The notes: a model not told the origin generated them from the sequence alone. Counted from the first letter of the stretch, positions 1 through 9,720 are shown. The stretch: DNA of 64,000 bases from Eggerthellaceae bacterium (GCA_022644775.1 JALCHN010000004.1:18172-82171), one strand, 5' to 3'. Numbers and translations are program-made.

Positions 1-450
1 TCGACTCCATTTTGGGGATCATGGTTTATCCCCGTCCTTTTTTCAGCGTCAGCGCTCTCTTGTGGTGCTGCGGTAACAACGACTGCTTTAGGCGTTAACG
101 GGATTCGCTGGGATTCGGGAGAACTGTTCCTCGGAATTTTAATTGCGGAGATAGCATTGTTGTTGCTCGAGCTTGTTGTCTCGCTGATTGCTGCATTCCA
201 GGTCTCGTCGAATCCTTCATTGGTATACGAATCCGTTTGGCGATGCTGGCCCTTATACATTGGCGCAGGAATCGTAGCTCCAATTCTTGCTGATTTATAT
301 GTTTTGCTTACTAGAGAGCGCAACCGTTTCAAAAGCTCGCTTGTTGAATTAATTTCCGCACTGTTAGTTGTTTCGGGTGGTGCTGCATTGCGGGCAATTA
401 TTGCTCTCTCGGGCGTTCCTGAGCCCCTGATTGCCTTAATGGGAACCTAG
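1..450 (+). CDS. NrfD/PsrC-like polysulfide reductase-type membrane anchor, C-terminal part (truncated by window start)
   Basis: Frame 1 is open from base 1 (STPFWGSWFIPVLFSASALSCGAAVTT...), with an NrfD-like hydrophobic pattern, to TAG at 448-450. Confidence 0.75.
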   Translation, partial: STPFWGSWFIPVLFSASALSCGAAVTTTALGVNGIRWDSGELFLGILIAEIALLLLELVVSLIAAFQVSSNPSLVYESVWRCWPLYIGAGIVAPILADLYVLLTRERNRFKSSLVELISALLVVSGGAALRAIIALSGVPEPLIALMGT

Positions 451-503
451 TTATAATAGTTACTGCGTTACTCGCTTTATGCTCTTCCAATAAAGGGGTA
501 TGT

Positions 504-959
504 ATGGCATTTCCATTCAAACCTAATCCACAATCAGATTTGGCCCTGTGGGTTCAGCTCGCTCAGAGGATAGCCTATCTTATTGACACGGGATACTACC
601 GGCCGGGTGATCAGCTGCCAACAGTTCGCGGTCTTGCTGCAGACATCTCAATCAATTACAACACCGTTAATAAGGCGTACACGAGCTTAGCTTCGCAAGG
701 CTATATCAAATCCACAAGGGGAAAGGGCTGTTTTGTATTAAACAGGATGCCCGACGCGACTAGAAACAATTTCGCTGAAGTTGAGAAGTTGATCACCGAT
801 TGTATAAAGTCCTGCAGGGAGCTTGGGCTCTCTATTGATGAGACCACCAGGGCTTTCGAGGATATTGCTAAGAGAATGAAACGTTCCGAAAATACATCAT
901 CAAAAGATTGGAACATCATCAACATTAACGATATTGGACAAGAGAAGAAGATAAATTAG
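504..959 (+). CDS. GntR family transcriptional regulator (YtrA-like short form)
   Basis: wHTH pattern 'QRIAYLIDTGYYRPGDQLPTVRGLAADISINYNTVNKAYTSLASQGYIKSTRGKGCFV'; AAAGGGG upstream. Confidence 0.9.
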   Translation: MAFPFKPNPQSDLALWVQLAQRIAYLIDTGYYRPGDQLPTVRGLAADISINYNTVNKAYTSLASQGYIKSTRGKGCFVLNRMPDATRNNFAEVEKLITDCIKSCRELGLSIDETTRAFEDIAKRMKRSENTSSKDWNIININDIGQEKKIN

Positions 960-972
960 GACGATTATCATT

Positions 973-1902
973 ATGATGTCACAGAACAATTGCCAAGACA
1001 CCCGTGAGACAAGTGGCGTTAAAGGTCAAGTTGCGGGGTCGAGTGAAAAATCGTCCGAAGCCAGTGTTTACGTAATTCCGCTCACCGTATTCGTTCTGCT
1101 CGTTGCAGCTAGCTTCGGTATCTTGTATGCCGTCCTGGGAACGGTTCACCTTTTATTTGCTCTACTGGCTGTACTTTTCAGCGCTTTGGTAGCTTCTAGC
1201 ATTCACATTGCGCAGGAATGGGAGCGTATTGTAGTCTTGCGTCTTGGTAAATTTAACCGAATCGCGGGTCCTGGCTTATTTCTGACTATTCCGTTTATCG
1301 AGAGCTGTGCAATTCGCGTTGATCAACGTATACGAATTACAAGCCTGAAGGCCGAAGAAACGTTAACTGCTGATTTGGTGCCTGTTGATGTCAATGCAGT
1401 GATGTACTGGATGGTTTGGGGCGTGCGAGAGGCTTGCTTCGAGGTTCTAGATTTCAATCTGGCGGTTGAGAATGCTGGTCAGGCTGCGCTTCGCGATGCA
1501 ATAGGTAGGTCAACTGCTGCCGAAATTGTGCTGCGCCGGGAACAACTTGATAGTCAGCTTCAAGAAAAGCTCGAGAATCAAGTAGATCAATGGGGTGTCA
1601 CAATAATATTAGTTTCCCTTATCGATATCGTTGTCCCGAAATCGTTACAGGATACGATGTCTTCTGAGGCTCAGGCTGAGCAGAGGAGCAAGGCGCGTAT
1701 TGCGCTAGCTGAATCCGAACGTTCAATATTCGATATTCTCGAAGAAGTCGGGACTGGATATAGGGACAACCCCGAGGCTTTGAAGCTCAGAACGATGCAC
1801 TTACTCTACGAGAGTATAAAGGACTCAGGAGGCACGGTAGTCGTGCCCAGCTCGTTTAGCGAGGGGTTTGGCGATATCTTTTCTGATAAGCCAGCAAAGT
1901 AA
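973..1902 (+). CDS. SPFH/Band 7 (stomatin/slipin-like) membrane protein
   Basis: Two N-terminal hydrophobic segments, then 'EWERIVVLRLGKFNRIAGPGLFLTIPFIESCAIRVDQRIR' and 'SSEAQAEQRSKARIALAESE'. Confidence 0.9.
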   Translation: MMSQNNCQDTRETSGVKGQVAGSSEKSSEASVYVIPLTVFVLLVAASFGILYAVLGTVHLLFALLAVLFSALVASSIHIAQEWERIVVLRLGKFNRIAGPGLFLTIPFIESCAIRVDQRIRITSLKAEETLTADLVPVDVNAVMYWMVWGVREACFEVLDFNLAVENAGQAALRDAIGRSTAAEIVLRREQLDSQLQEKLENQVDQWGVTIILVSLIDIVVPKSLQDTMSSEAQAEQRSKARIALAESERSIFDILEEVGTGYRDNPEALKLRTMHLLYESIKDSGGTVVVPSSFSEGFGDIFSDKPAK

Positions 1903-2250
1903 TGGGAACCCTTACCTATGTCGTATGACAATCCCTAATGTACACCTCTTTACGTAACTCTCTGAATATCAGTTTCTGCCTTATTAACCATATGAGTACC
2001 CCTGGGATATATCTGCTTATCTTTGACATAGAATAATTTAATTCATTGATTATCATATGACAATCGGATACATTGTTTATGCAGGAACTCGGCCGGTTTC
2101 TTGGATTCAACAGCTGCTTTCATTTTGCGGCTCTCGTTGATTGAGGACAGCCAGCTATCGTGACTGTGCGGTAGCGGCTCATTTCGGAAGTTTCGTTATT
2201 GAATCAGGGGGATGAGGTTCTTGAGTAATCGCAGTTGGCTAACAAAGCCG

Positions 2251-4875
2251 ATGTCGCTTTCCAGGCGCAGCTTTGTGGGCGCAGGTTTATCTTTGGCGAG
2301 TGCGGTAGCTGCTGGTGATTTATTGACAGGCTGCAGTAATGCTGTGGTTGAAACCAGCAGTTCAACTGAAGTTCCAACGGGCGAGTGGAAGACTGGTGCT
2401 TGTTGGCATAATTGTGGCGGACGCTGTCTGAACAAAGTGTTCGTTCAGGACGGTGTAGTAATTCGCCAAAAGACGGATGACAATCATGAAGATTCGCCGG
2501 ATTGGCCTCAGCAGCGTGGTTGTCTACGTGGCAGGTCTCAGCGTAAACAAGTATTTGCTGCAGATAGATTGAAATATCCCATGAAGAGGAAGCATTGGCA
2601 ACCTGATCAGCCCAATGGGGAGCTTCGGGGCTCAGATGATTGGGAACGAATCTCTTGGGATGAAGCCCTCGATTACATTGCAGATGGCTTGCAGAGCGCA
2701 AAAGCATCGAGTGGTAATCGATCAATCGTTTTGGACGGTGCTGATGAGTCTGATAATGCGGTAATCGCAAGGACTCTTGGTCTTTTCGGCGGTTATACCG
2801 AAACATGGAACACAAATTCTTTTGGTGGATGGATTAGGACTCCGTTTATCATTGGCTTCCATCATGGAGGTAAGTGGGACCAAACCGTAAACGATCGTTT
2901 CGACCTTAGAAACTGCGAAACTATTGTTATGCTTTCTATGAATCCAAGTTGGTCTGCTCTTGGCAGTCAAACTTTGAATTACTGGGAGGCAAAAAAAGCT
3001 GGGGCAAACTTTATTTGTATCGACCCATTTTATAACGATACGTATGCACTGCTTGATGCGAAATGGCTTCCTGTTCGTCCTGCTACTGACACTGCATTCC
3101 TTCTCGGCTTAGCTTATTCGATGCTTGACCAGGATGGCGATCAGCACCTCATTGATTGGGATTTTTTGAACCGTTGTACTGTCGGGTTCGATTCCGAACA
3201 TATGCCGGCCGATGCAAAGGAAAACATTAACTTCAAGGACTATGTGCTCGGTGCCTATGATGGCGTAGCTAAGACTCCTGAATGGGCGGAGAAGATTTGC
3301 GGAATTCCTGCAGCTGACATTCGCCAACTGGCAACCCAGATGGGTAAAGACCATAAAGTTGCATTCATTTGTGGCATGGCTTCTGCGCGAACCCATAATT
3401 CGGATAGTCTTCCTCAGCTGATTATGACTATCGGTGCTATGGGTGGGCATATGGGAAAATCTGGGCACATGACCGGGTCCACAATGCATGCGACTTCTGG
3501 CAATGGCGGTCCGGCGCTCATTCAAGCTGGTAAAGATGGGGTAGATGCGGTTCCGAACCTTGTCGATGACTCCATTAACGGACAAGAGCTTCCAAAGGCA
3601 ATCATTGAAGGAAAATATACGTGGACTGGTAAGGGCGCGATTTATTTCGACACCCAGATGCAGCCAGGGCAAGAGCGAGATATTGATATAAAGGTTGTTT
3701 ACCATGGTCGTTCTGCAGGTATGCAAACGGTCGATGAGACACCTCTTCAAATCGAGGCGGCAAAAAAGCCCGATATGATTGTTGCCCATGCCCAATTTTT
3801 TACGGCCAATGCTTGCTATTCGGACATCGTTCTCCCTATTACAACTGAATGGGAGAATCATGCCGCGATGACTGGCGGAACTCTGGTTCATTCTTCAAAT
3901 CGCGAAATGATGGTTGTGTACCAGAATATCGTCGCTCCTCTATATGAAGCTAAATCAGAGGGGTGGATCGCAGTCGAGCTGGGCAAGCGTCTGGGTCTTG
4001 CTGAGAGTGACTTGGCTCCGATTAGCGAAGACCAGGCATTTTTCAATAAGCTGGCCAGTATGAAAAAGATCGATTCGGACGGCAAGACTTTAGTTAATGC
4101 CGTCAAGCTTACCAAGCAGGATATTCAGAATCTTGGCGCTGAAGGCAATCCTCAGGACGGCGCTCTGGAGTGGACTGAGCTCGAGAAGGCTGGTGTGTAT
4201 CAGGTAAAACGCCAGCAGGGCGACAACTATGGATACATCGCATTTAAGGATTTCAGAGATGATCCAGATGCGAACCCTCTCGATACGCCATCCGGCAAAT
4301 TGGAAATTTATTGCCAAACACTTGCCGATAAAATCAACGGGATGGGCTTCTCGAAAATCCTTCCAATCCCCTCATACATCGAGGTGGAAGATGGTTACAC
4401 AAAGACATTCGATGATTGGGACAGCCAAGTAAAGGGCGAATTCGATAAGCAGATGATTTGCTTAAAGTATCCCCGTAGAGCTCATACCGTGTTCGATAAC
4501 GTTCCCTGGCTGCGAGAGGCATGGGCGAATCCCGTGTTCTTGTCTCAGCAGGATGCACAAGAGTCGAACATTTCCGATGGTGACACGGTGCTTGTTTCAT
4601 CTCCGTATGGTGGCAAGGTTATTCGGAAGGCCTGCGTTACTGGTCGTCTTCGTCCGGGCGTTGTGGGCGTTCCGCATGGAGCATGGCCCAAGTTTGACGA
4701 AGCTACGGGTATTGATGTAGCGGGCTGTGATAATACTCTGACTCACGCTATTCCTACTGGATGTGGAGTATCGGGGTTCAACTCAAATATTGTAAAGATT
4801 GAAAAATACGATGGTGAGCAGTTGGTTGACGATGTTCAGCAAGCACTTCGTATTCCCCTCAAGGATGGTGAGTGA
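2251..4875 (+). CDS. dmsA: DmsA-like molybdopterin-dependent oxidoreductase, Tat-exported catalytic subunit
   Basis: Twin-arginine leader MSLSRRSFVGAGL; 4Fe-4S motif CWHNCGGRC...GCLRGRSQRKQVFAADRLKYPMKR, typical of DmsA; Met at 2251 preferred over the ORF start at 2212. Confidence 0.85.
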   Translation: MSLSRRSFVGAGLSLASAVAAGDLLTGCSNAVVETSSSTEVPTGEWKTGACWHNCGGRCLNKVFVQDGVVIRQKTDDNHEDSPDWPQQRGCLRGRSQRKQVFAADRLKYPMKRKHWQPDQPNGELRGSDDWERISWDEALDYIADGLQSAKASSGNRSIVLDGADESDNAVIARTLGLFGGYTETWNTNSFGGWIRTPFIIGFHHGGKWDQTVNDRFDLRNCETIVMLSMNPSWSALGSQTLNYWEAKKAGANFICIDPFYNDTYALLDAKWLPVRPATDTAFLLGLAYSMLDQDGDQHLIDWDFLNRCTVGFDSEHMPADAKENINFKDYVLGAYDGVAKTPEWAEKICGIPAADIRQLATQMGKDHKVAFICGMASARTHNSDSLPQLIMTIGAMGGHMGKSGHMTGSTMHATSGNGGPALIQAGKDGVDAVPNLVDDSINGQELPKAIIEGKYTWTGKGAIYFDTQMQPGQERDIDIKVVYHGRSAGMQTVDETPLQIEAAKKPDMIVAHAQFFTANACYSDIVLPITTEWENHAAMTGGTLVHSSNREMMVVYQNIVAPLYEAKSEGWIAVELGKRLGLAESDLAPISEDQAFFNKLASMKKIDSDGKTLVNAVKLTKQDIQNLGAEGNPQDGALEWTELEKAGVYQVKRQQGDNYGYIAFKDFRDDPDANPLDTPSGKLEIYCQTLADKINGMGFSKILPIPSYIEVEDGYTKTFDDWDSQVKGEFDKQMICLKYPRRAHTVFDNVPWLREAWANPVFLSQQDAQESNISDGDTVLVSSPYGGKVIRKACVTGRLRPGVVGVPHGAWPKFDEATGIDVAGCDNTLTHAIPTGCGVSGFNSNIVKIEKYDGEQLVDDVQQALRIPLKDGE

Positions 4876-4877
4876 TA

Positions 4878-5468
4878 ATGGGCGAAAGCGAAAGCCGTAA
4901 GGGCTTCTACTTTAATCAAGAGGCCTGTATAGGTTGCCGTACTTGCCAGATTGCCTGCAAGGATAAAAATGATTTAGATGTAGGTATGTTGTTCAGGCAC
5001 GTATTGAGCTTTGAGGTTGGCAATTATCCGGATACTGGCGTCTACCATCTTTCAATTTCTTGCAACCACTGTTTGGATCCGGCGTGCGTTAAGGTCTGTC
5101 CCACAGGAGCTATGTATATTGACGCAGAAGATGGCACCGTGCAGCACAATGATGATGTATGCATTGGCTGCAGGAGCTGCGTAATGGCCTGTCCCTATGG
5201 GCATCCGAAGTATAACGAAGCAACGCGAACCGTTCATAAATGCGATGCGTGCATTCAATTGCGTGCCGAGGGTGAACAACCTAGCTGTGTCGCCTCTTGC
5301 GTAATGAGAGCCCTTGAATTTGGCGATATTGAGGAATTGAGGTCCGCTCATCCGCAGGCCGTTGATTCTATTGCGGTGCTCGTCGATTCCAGTAAGACAC
5401 ATCCATCGTTGCTAATTGACCCACGAGATAGCGCGGGGTCAGATGAATACAGACAGCTAATGATGTAG
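4878..5468 (+). CDS. dmsB: DmsB-like 4Fe-4S ferredoxin electron-transfer subunit
   Basis: Multiple CxxCxxCxxxC motifs (CIGCRTCQIACKD, CNHCLDPACVKVCP, CIGCRSCVMACPYG); overlaps the end of dmsA. Confidence 0.9.
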   Translation: MGESESRKGFYFNQEACIGCRTCQIACKDKNDLDVGMLFRHVLSFEVGNYPDTGVYHLSISCNHCLDPACVKVCPTGAMYIDAEDGTVQHNDDVCIGCRSCVMACPYGHPKYNEATRTVHKCDACIQLRAEGEQPSCVASCVMRALEFGDIEELRSAHPQAVDSIAVLVDSSKTHPSLLIDPRDSAGSDEYRQLMM

Positions 5469-5582
5469 TCGGTTCTTCTTTGCTGGCGGTTTAACTCCTT
5501 GTACAGCTACTGTGCTGGCTGGTTTCTTCGTCCCGTACTTCTATGCTGTTGAGATATTTCTATTCGAGAGCACTAAATTGAT

Positions 5583-6239
5583 ATGACTAATTCTCACGAA
5601 GTTTATTCGATACTGAGTACAAGGTTTGCTTTGTACACGATTATGAGTCGCATCTTCGACCATGAGCCTGATGAGGAAATCCTTCAATTGGTCGGCGGCG
5701 TTGATTTTGTCTCCGCTTGCTCTTTTCTCGAGCATGGATCTGAGCTTGCGCAGAAAATGTCTTGCTTGGCTCACGACGTGAATGCTCTAGATACTCTTTC
5801 GAATGAATATACAGTTCTGTTCATTGGGCCAAATAAATTACCGGTTCCGCTTTGGGAGTCTGTCTATGTGGACAAAGAGAATCTGCTGTTCACTCAAACA
5901 ACGCTCTCTGTTCGAAATGAATATCGGAAAGCGGGTTATATTCCCAATGGCTATCCTCATGTACCCGATGACTTTATCGCGACAGAATTGTCTTTTCTCG
6001 CTGCTCAGTCGAAAGCTGCTTTAGATTCTTTTTCTTTGGGCGATTCTGAGAAAATGAAAGTATATGTAAGCGTTCAGAAGGAGTTTATCAGCTTGCATAT
6101 TGGTCGTTGGATCGATGTATTCGCACAGCGCTTGGCTTCCAGTGATTTCTATTCTGATTTCTATTCCTCTTCGGCGAATCTCTGCAAGGAGCTCGTTCTT
6201 GCCGATTGCAGCTATGTACTTCCGATGTTGGTCAGTTAG
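5583..6239 (+). CDS. TorD/DmsD-like molybdoenzyme maturation chaperone
   Basis: Position inside the dms operon; TorD-like 'YTVLFIGPNKLPVPLWESVYVDKENLLF' and 'GYIPNGYPHVPDDFIATELSFLAAQ'. Confidence 0.85.
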   Translation: MTNSHEVYSILSTRFALYTIMSRIFDHEPDEEILQLVGGVDFVSACSFLEHGSELAQKMSCLAHDVNALDTLSNEYTVLFIGPNKLPVPLWESVYVDKENLLFTQTTLSVRNEYRKAGYIPNGYPHVPDDFIATELSFLAAQSKAALDSFSLGDSEKMKVYVSVQKEFISLHIGRWIDVFAQRLASSDFYSDFYSSSANLCKELVLADCSYVLPMLVS

Positions 6240-6448
6240 TCTGCTTGCATAGGCACTCGTCATCGGCTGCTTAGCTTTATGGCGATTCAGAGAACATCGA
6301 TTTGCTGTGAATTGTCCGGGTCCGGCATTTGCTGGTTTCGCTACGCATCGCAAGCCAAGCAAAGGCTGTGTGGTCGATCGTGATTGTGCCCATTGTCTTG
6401 CTGGCAATTGGATGCTGGTGCCATGTCCTTGAAAGAAGGAAAACGAGA

Positions 6449-7198
6449 ATGATTCAAGAATTCCCTTTGTTCATATTCACTTTACTTGGCGGTGCTGCGG
6501 GCTGTTCTTACGTATTTGCCGCATTGTTTCCGCTTGAAAAGCCGCAAAGGACACGGAAAGTTGCCCTACCTCTTGTGGCGTTAATTCTGTTGGCCGTTTC
6601 TGGGCTTACGTTGCTTACCCATCTGGGGCATCCCGAACGAATGTTTAATGCGTTTGGTAATCCTTCTGCTGGCATTACTCAGGAGGGGGTGGTCATGATT
6701 TGCTTTGGCGTGATTGTTCTTGTTGATTTCGTGATGTGCGCGGTCAAAGATAGGGATATTCGTTGGCTGAAAATAGTTGGCGGAGTATTTGGCCTCCTTC
6801 TTTCTTGCGTGATGGCGAATGCCTACTTTCAAATGCTGGGTAAACCTTGCGCTTCTAATCCGGTAGTGGTACCCATGTTCATTTTTGGAAATCTTGCTAC
6901 TGGTGCTGCTCTGTATTCTTTGTTTATGGCGCGCCCTTTCGACAAGAGTGCATTTAAGTGGTCTGACTTTGTAGTCACTGTTATTGCTGCCTTGACGTTT
7001 TGCGCATTAGTCCCGGTTTTTGAGGCGAACCAATTGAGCGTTGCTCCTTTCGTCATCGCGACAATTGTGGTCCTTGCGGCTGCGGTATGCATGCTTATTG
7101 CTGGAAAATGCGAGAAGTTTGACTTTACGGTTGTTGTCTGCGCGCTTGTATTTATCGGTGTGATGGTTGCGCGTTTTGCCTTCTATTCCGTCATTTAG
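6449..7198 (+). CDS. dmsC: DmsC-like membrane anchor subunit
   Basis: MIQEFPLFIFTLLGGAAGCSYVFAALFPL with several TM segments; GAAGGA upstream of ATG 6449; end of the dms operon. Confidence 0.85.
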   Translation: MIQEFPLFIFTLLGGAAGCSYVFAALFPLEKPQRTRKVALPLVALILLAVSGLTLLTHLGHPERMFNAFGNPSAGITQEGVVMICFGVIVLVDFVMCAVKDRDIRWLKIVGGVFGLLLSCVMANAYFQMLGKPCASNPVVVPMFIFGNLATGAALYSLFMARPFDKSAFKWSDFVVTVIAALTFCALVPVFEANQLSVAPFVIATIVVLAAAVCMLIAGKCEKFDFTVVVCALVFIGVMVARFAFYSVI

Positions 7199-7262
7199 GT
7201 CTCATTGGTAGACATTTGGACCGAGTCGGAAAGCCCTAACATTTATTTTGCCTACAGGCGTT

Positions 7263-7288
7263 GAACGGCCCCCGCAAAGGGGCCGTTC
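7263..7288 (+). terminator. Hairpin downstream of the dms operon
   Basis: Perfect 10-bp stem GAACGGCCCC-CGCAAA-GGGGCCGTTC. Confidence 0.7.
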
Positions 7289-7478
7289 TCGTGTGGGGAG
7301 AGCGCGTGTTTGCGCAGTACCGTTACGCTGCATAATGCTACAGAGTCTGGATGGCGTTGAGGGTGATCGCTTCCCGAAGGTTGGTGTAAGGCCATTCTGC
7401 GTGGAGGCTCTCCGCAGTGAAAACGGCCATCGCCTAGAATCGTTCAGAGTCCAATTTGGCAGATTCGGAAGAAAAGCA

Positions 7479-7825
7479 ATGGCCGCAGTAGAAAGTTTAG
7501 GGCAGGAAGGCCTCTGTGCCCGAGATTCCTCTCGCCGACGGGATGGCGAACCTCCAAGAGCGCATTAGGCTCATGGCCGAGGCGCTCGTCAACGAGACAT
7601 GGTCACGCAGGCCGAAACAGCAACGGCCGAAACGGCTACCATCGCCGCTCTCTCATGACGAGCGTGTCCCCATCGAGCTGCGCATATCCAAGCTTAGGAT
7701 GTGGCCTTACCACCTTGGCGACCTTCTGGCAAAGCGCTCGCGCATGGGCCGGGTAGTGATTACCGCAGTGTCGGAGATGGTGACCAACGGCGTGAGTACC
7801 CGTAAGGTCGAGAAGATGGCGTACT
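7479..7825 (+). pseudogene. Degenerate IS256-family (mutator-type) transposase N-terminal remnant
   Basis: MAAVESLGQEG... in one frame (7479-) switching frame near 7510 to LADGMANLQERIRLMAEAL...VPIELRISKLRMWPYHLGDLLAKRSRMGRVVITAVSEMVTNGVSTRKVEKM, an IS256 transposase N-terminal pattern; catalytic DDE part absent. Confidence 0.6.
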
Positions 7826-8433
7826 ATGCGCATGTGCTACGTGTGGTGCAGAAGATCGCCTATCTCTATAGCTGGCCTGGCCTCTTCGATGAGAACGGCG
7901 AGATAGACGACGGCACGAAGAGCATGCTCACGCTGTTCCTTGGGATCATGAGCGGGGTGGAGATGGCAGGTCAGGGCGTGGACAACGTGGCGAAAGGCCT
8001 CGCCGCCGGCGTCGCGAAGAAGCTTCCCCAGAAGGCCCTGACGAAAGGCAACGTATACCCGATAGTGAAGAAAGTGGCCGGGTACCTTGGCGTGCAGATG
8101 TCGAAGCAGACCTTCGCCAAGGGAGTGAGCAAGGCCGTTCCCATTATCGGCGGCGCCGTGTCGGGGAGTCTGACGTTCGCAACGTTTCGCCCTATGTCGG
8201 CGAAGCTGCGCGATTACCTGGCGGGACTTCCGCTGGCGGATCCCGCGAGGCAGGCGGCTGATTCGGCCAGGGATTCGCCTGAGGCAGACACGGTTGTAGA
8301 AGTCGCCGCCGACGTTGTGGACGTCGATCCGGTTGTGCCGGCGGACGCGCCCGAGGATGGGTTGCAGCCGGCGGCGACCGATCAGGCGCGGCGCGACTGT
8401 AGGGTAGGGCCGTTCCCGCGCCGGGCAAGGTAG
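7516..8433 (+). CDS. Chimeric ORF: IS256-like transposase fragment fused in frame to an EcsC-like hydrophobic C-terminal region
   Basis: Single open frame; the second part 'LTLFLGIMSGVEMAGQGVDNVAKGLAAGVAKKLPQKALTKGNVYPIVKKVAGYLGVQMSKQTFAKGVSKAVPIIGGAVSGSLTFATFRPMSAKLRDYL' resembles the EcsC C-terminus. Expression is unknown and it may be a pseudogene. Confidence 0.5.
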   Translation: MPEIPLADGMANLQERIRLMAEALVNETWSRRPKQQRPKRLPSPLSHDERVPIELRISKLRMWPYHLGDLLAKRSRMGRVVITAVSEMVTNGVSTRKVEKMAYYAHVLRVVQKIAYLYSWPGLFDENGEIDDGTKSMLTLFLGIMSGVEMAGQGVDNVAKGLAAGVAKKLPQKALTKGNVYPIVKKVAGYLGVQMSKQTFAKGVSKAVPIIGGAVSGSLTFATFRPMSAKLRDYLAGLPLADPARQAADSARDSPEADTVVEVAADVVDVDPVVPADAPEDGLQPAATDQARRDCRVGPFPRRAR

Positions 8434-8449
8434 ATGCGGGTTGAGTCCA

Positions 8450-8492
8450 ATATACGGCCTCGACTGTCGTTCGGGCATACGCGCTCCAACCG
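8450..8492 (+). repeat. 43-bp direct repeat, copy 1
   Basis: atatacggcctcgactgtcgttcgggcatacgcgctccaaccg, identical to 10012-10054. Confidence 0.95.
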
Positions 8493-8628
8493 GTCGCACG
8501 TTCGTTATGAATGTCCAGAGAAGGTGCTTGTCGCGGTTGATCTTTCGCCCGATATGCGAAGTTTCGTGGAGATACGACCTTGGCTGCTGCTGAAGGTAAA
8601 TGCAATCTTACGTCGTATAATTCCCGAT

Positions 8629-9609
8629 ATGAATACTTCTCAGAACAGTGCAACGCGGAAGCCATGGCTTACTCCTACGGAGCAGGTGGCTCATATGGCG
8701 TCAAAAGGCGTCAAGTTCGACCTGATGTCTAAAGGGGATGCCGCTTCATATCTCGCAAAGAATAACATTTATTTTCGGCTGAGCTCGTATCGAGTGGAGT
8801 TTTCAAAGGTTGAAGAAGGCTCGCGCAGTGGCCAGTATGCCAATCTCGATTTTAAGATGCTTGTGGATATGTCGATTATCGACATGATGTTGCGCAACGA
8901 AATGATCGTTATGGCGCTTGATGTGGAGCATTTCGCTAAAGTCCATTTACTAACGAGGATAGAGCAGGAGGGAGAGGACGGCTATGCCATCGTCTCTGAC
9001 TACCTGCGTTCTTGTGATGTTCGGCATAATGGCCGTGTAGAGAACCGTGTCAAAATCGAGATAAATCGCGGGAAGTCAAGTCCGTATATTAGCGGGCTGC
9101 TGAACAAGTACCCAAATTTCGACTTTCCGGTATGGGCTTTTATGGAAGTTATCTCGTTTGGCACGTTCTGCTACTTTTTACGGTTCTGCGGCGAGCGTTT
9201 CCAGGATAGGGACATGCAAAACATGTTCTATCTTTTGATGGCGGTAAAGAGTCTTAGGAATGCATGCGCTCATAACAACTGCATCTTGAACTTTCTTGGT
9301 ACCGATGGGGGAGAGGTAAAACTTGGGTATGCAGTTGCTCGGGCGCTTGGAGCGGTGCCGGGTATAGGAAAAGGGCAACGAAAAAGCAAGATGAAGAATT
9401 GCCGGCTTCAGCAGATTGTCACCACGCTTTACCTCCATAAACAGTTTGCTTCAGAGGGTGTTGTGAATCATAGGGTTGAATCGCTGCAGGCATTCAAAAG
9501 CAGGATGTTGCTGCATGTCGACTTCTATAATGGGACTGCCCCTCGCATCAGGTCCACCTTTTACTTTTTGGCTGCTGTGATTGATGCGTGGTATCCACTT
9601 GAGTTGTAG
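8629..9609 (+). CDS. Abi family (Abi_2, AbiD/AbiF-like) abortive infection protein with HEPN-type motif
   Basis: 'LTPTEQVAHMASKGVKF...AASYLAKNNIYFRLSSYRVEF' and C-terminal RNACAHN (R-X4-H). ATG 8629 follows TATAAT 8616-8621. Confidence 0.8.
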   Translation: MNTSQNSATRKPWLTPTEQVAHMASKGVKFDLMSKGDAASYLAKNNIYFRLSSYRVEFSKVEEGSRSGQYANLDFKMLVDMSIIDMMLRNEMIVMALDVEHFAKVHLLTRIEQEGEDGYAIVSDYLRSCDVRHNGRVENRVKIEINRGKSSPYISGLLNKYPNFDFPVWAFMEVISFGTFCYFLRFCGERFQDRDMQNMFYLLMAVKSLRNACAHNNCILNFLGTDGGEVKLGYAVARALGAVPGIGKGQRKSKMKNCRLQQIVTTLYLHKQFASEGVVNHRVESLQAFKSRMLLHVDFYNGTAPRIRSTFYFLAAVIDAWYPLEL

Positions 9610-9678
9610 GGTAACTCTTGTTATGTGTGTCGTTGATTAGTAGAATATCGCTTACATCAAAAAGCATTGCGCTTTGCA

Positions 9679-9720
9679 AGGGGGCGTCTTCGTAAGAGGA
9701 AACCCCCTAGTTTCTTTTTT
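9679..9720 (+). terminator. Rho-independent terminator after the abi gene
   Basis: AGGGGGcgTCTTC-GTAA-GAGGAaaCCCCCT followed by agTTTCTTTTTT. Confidence 0.75.
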
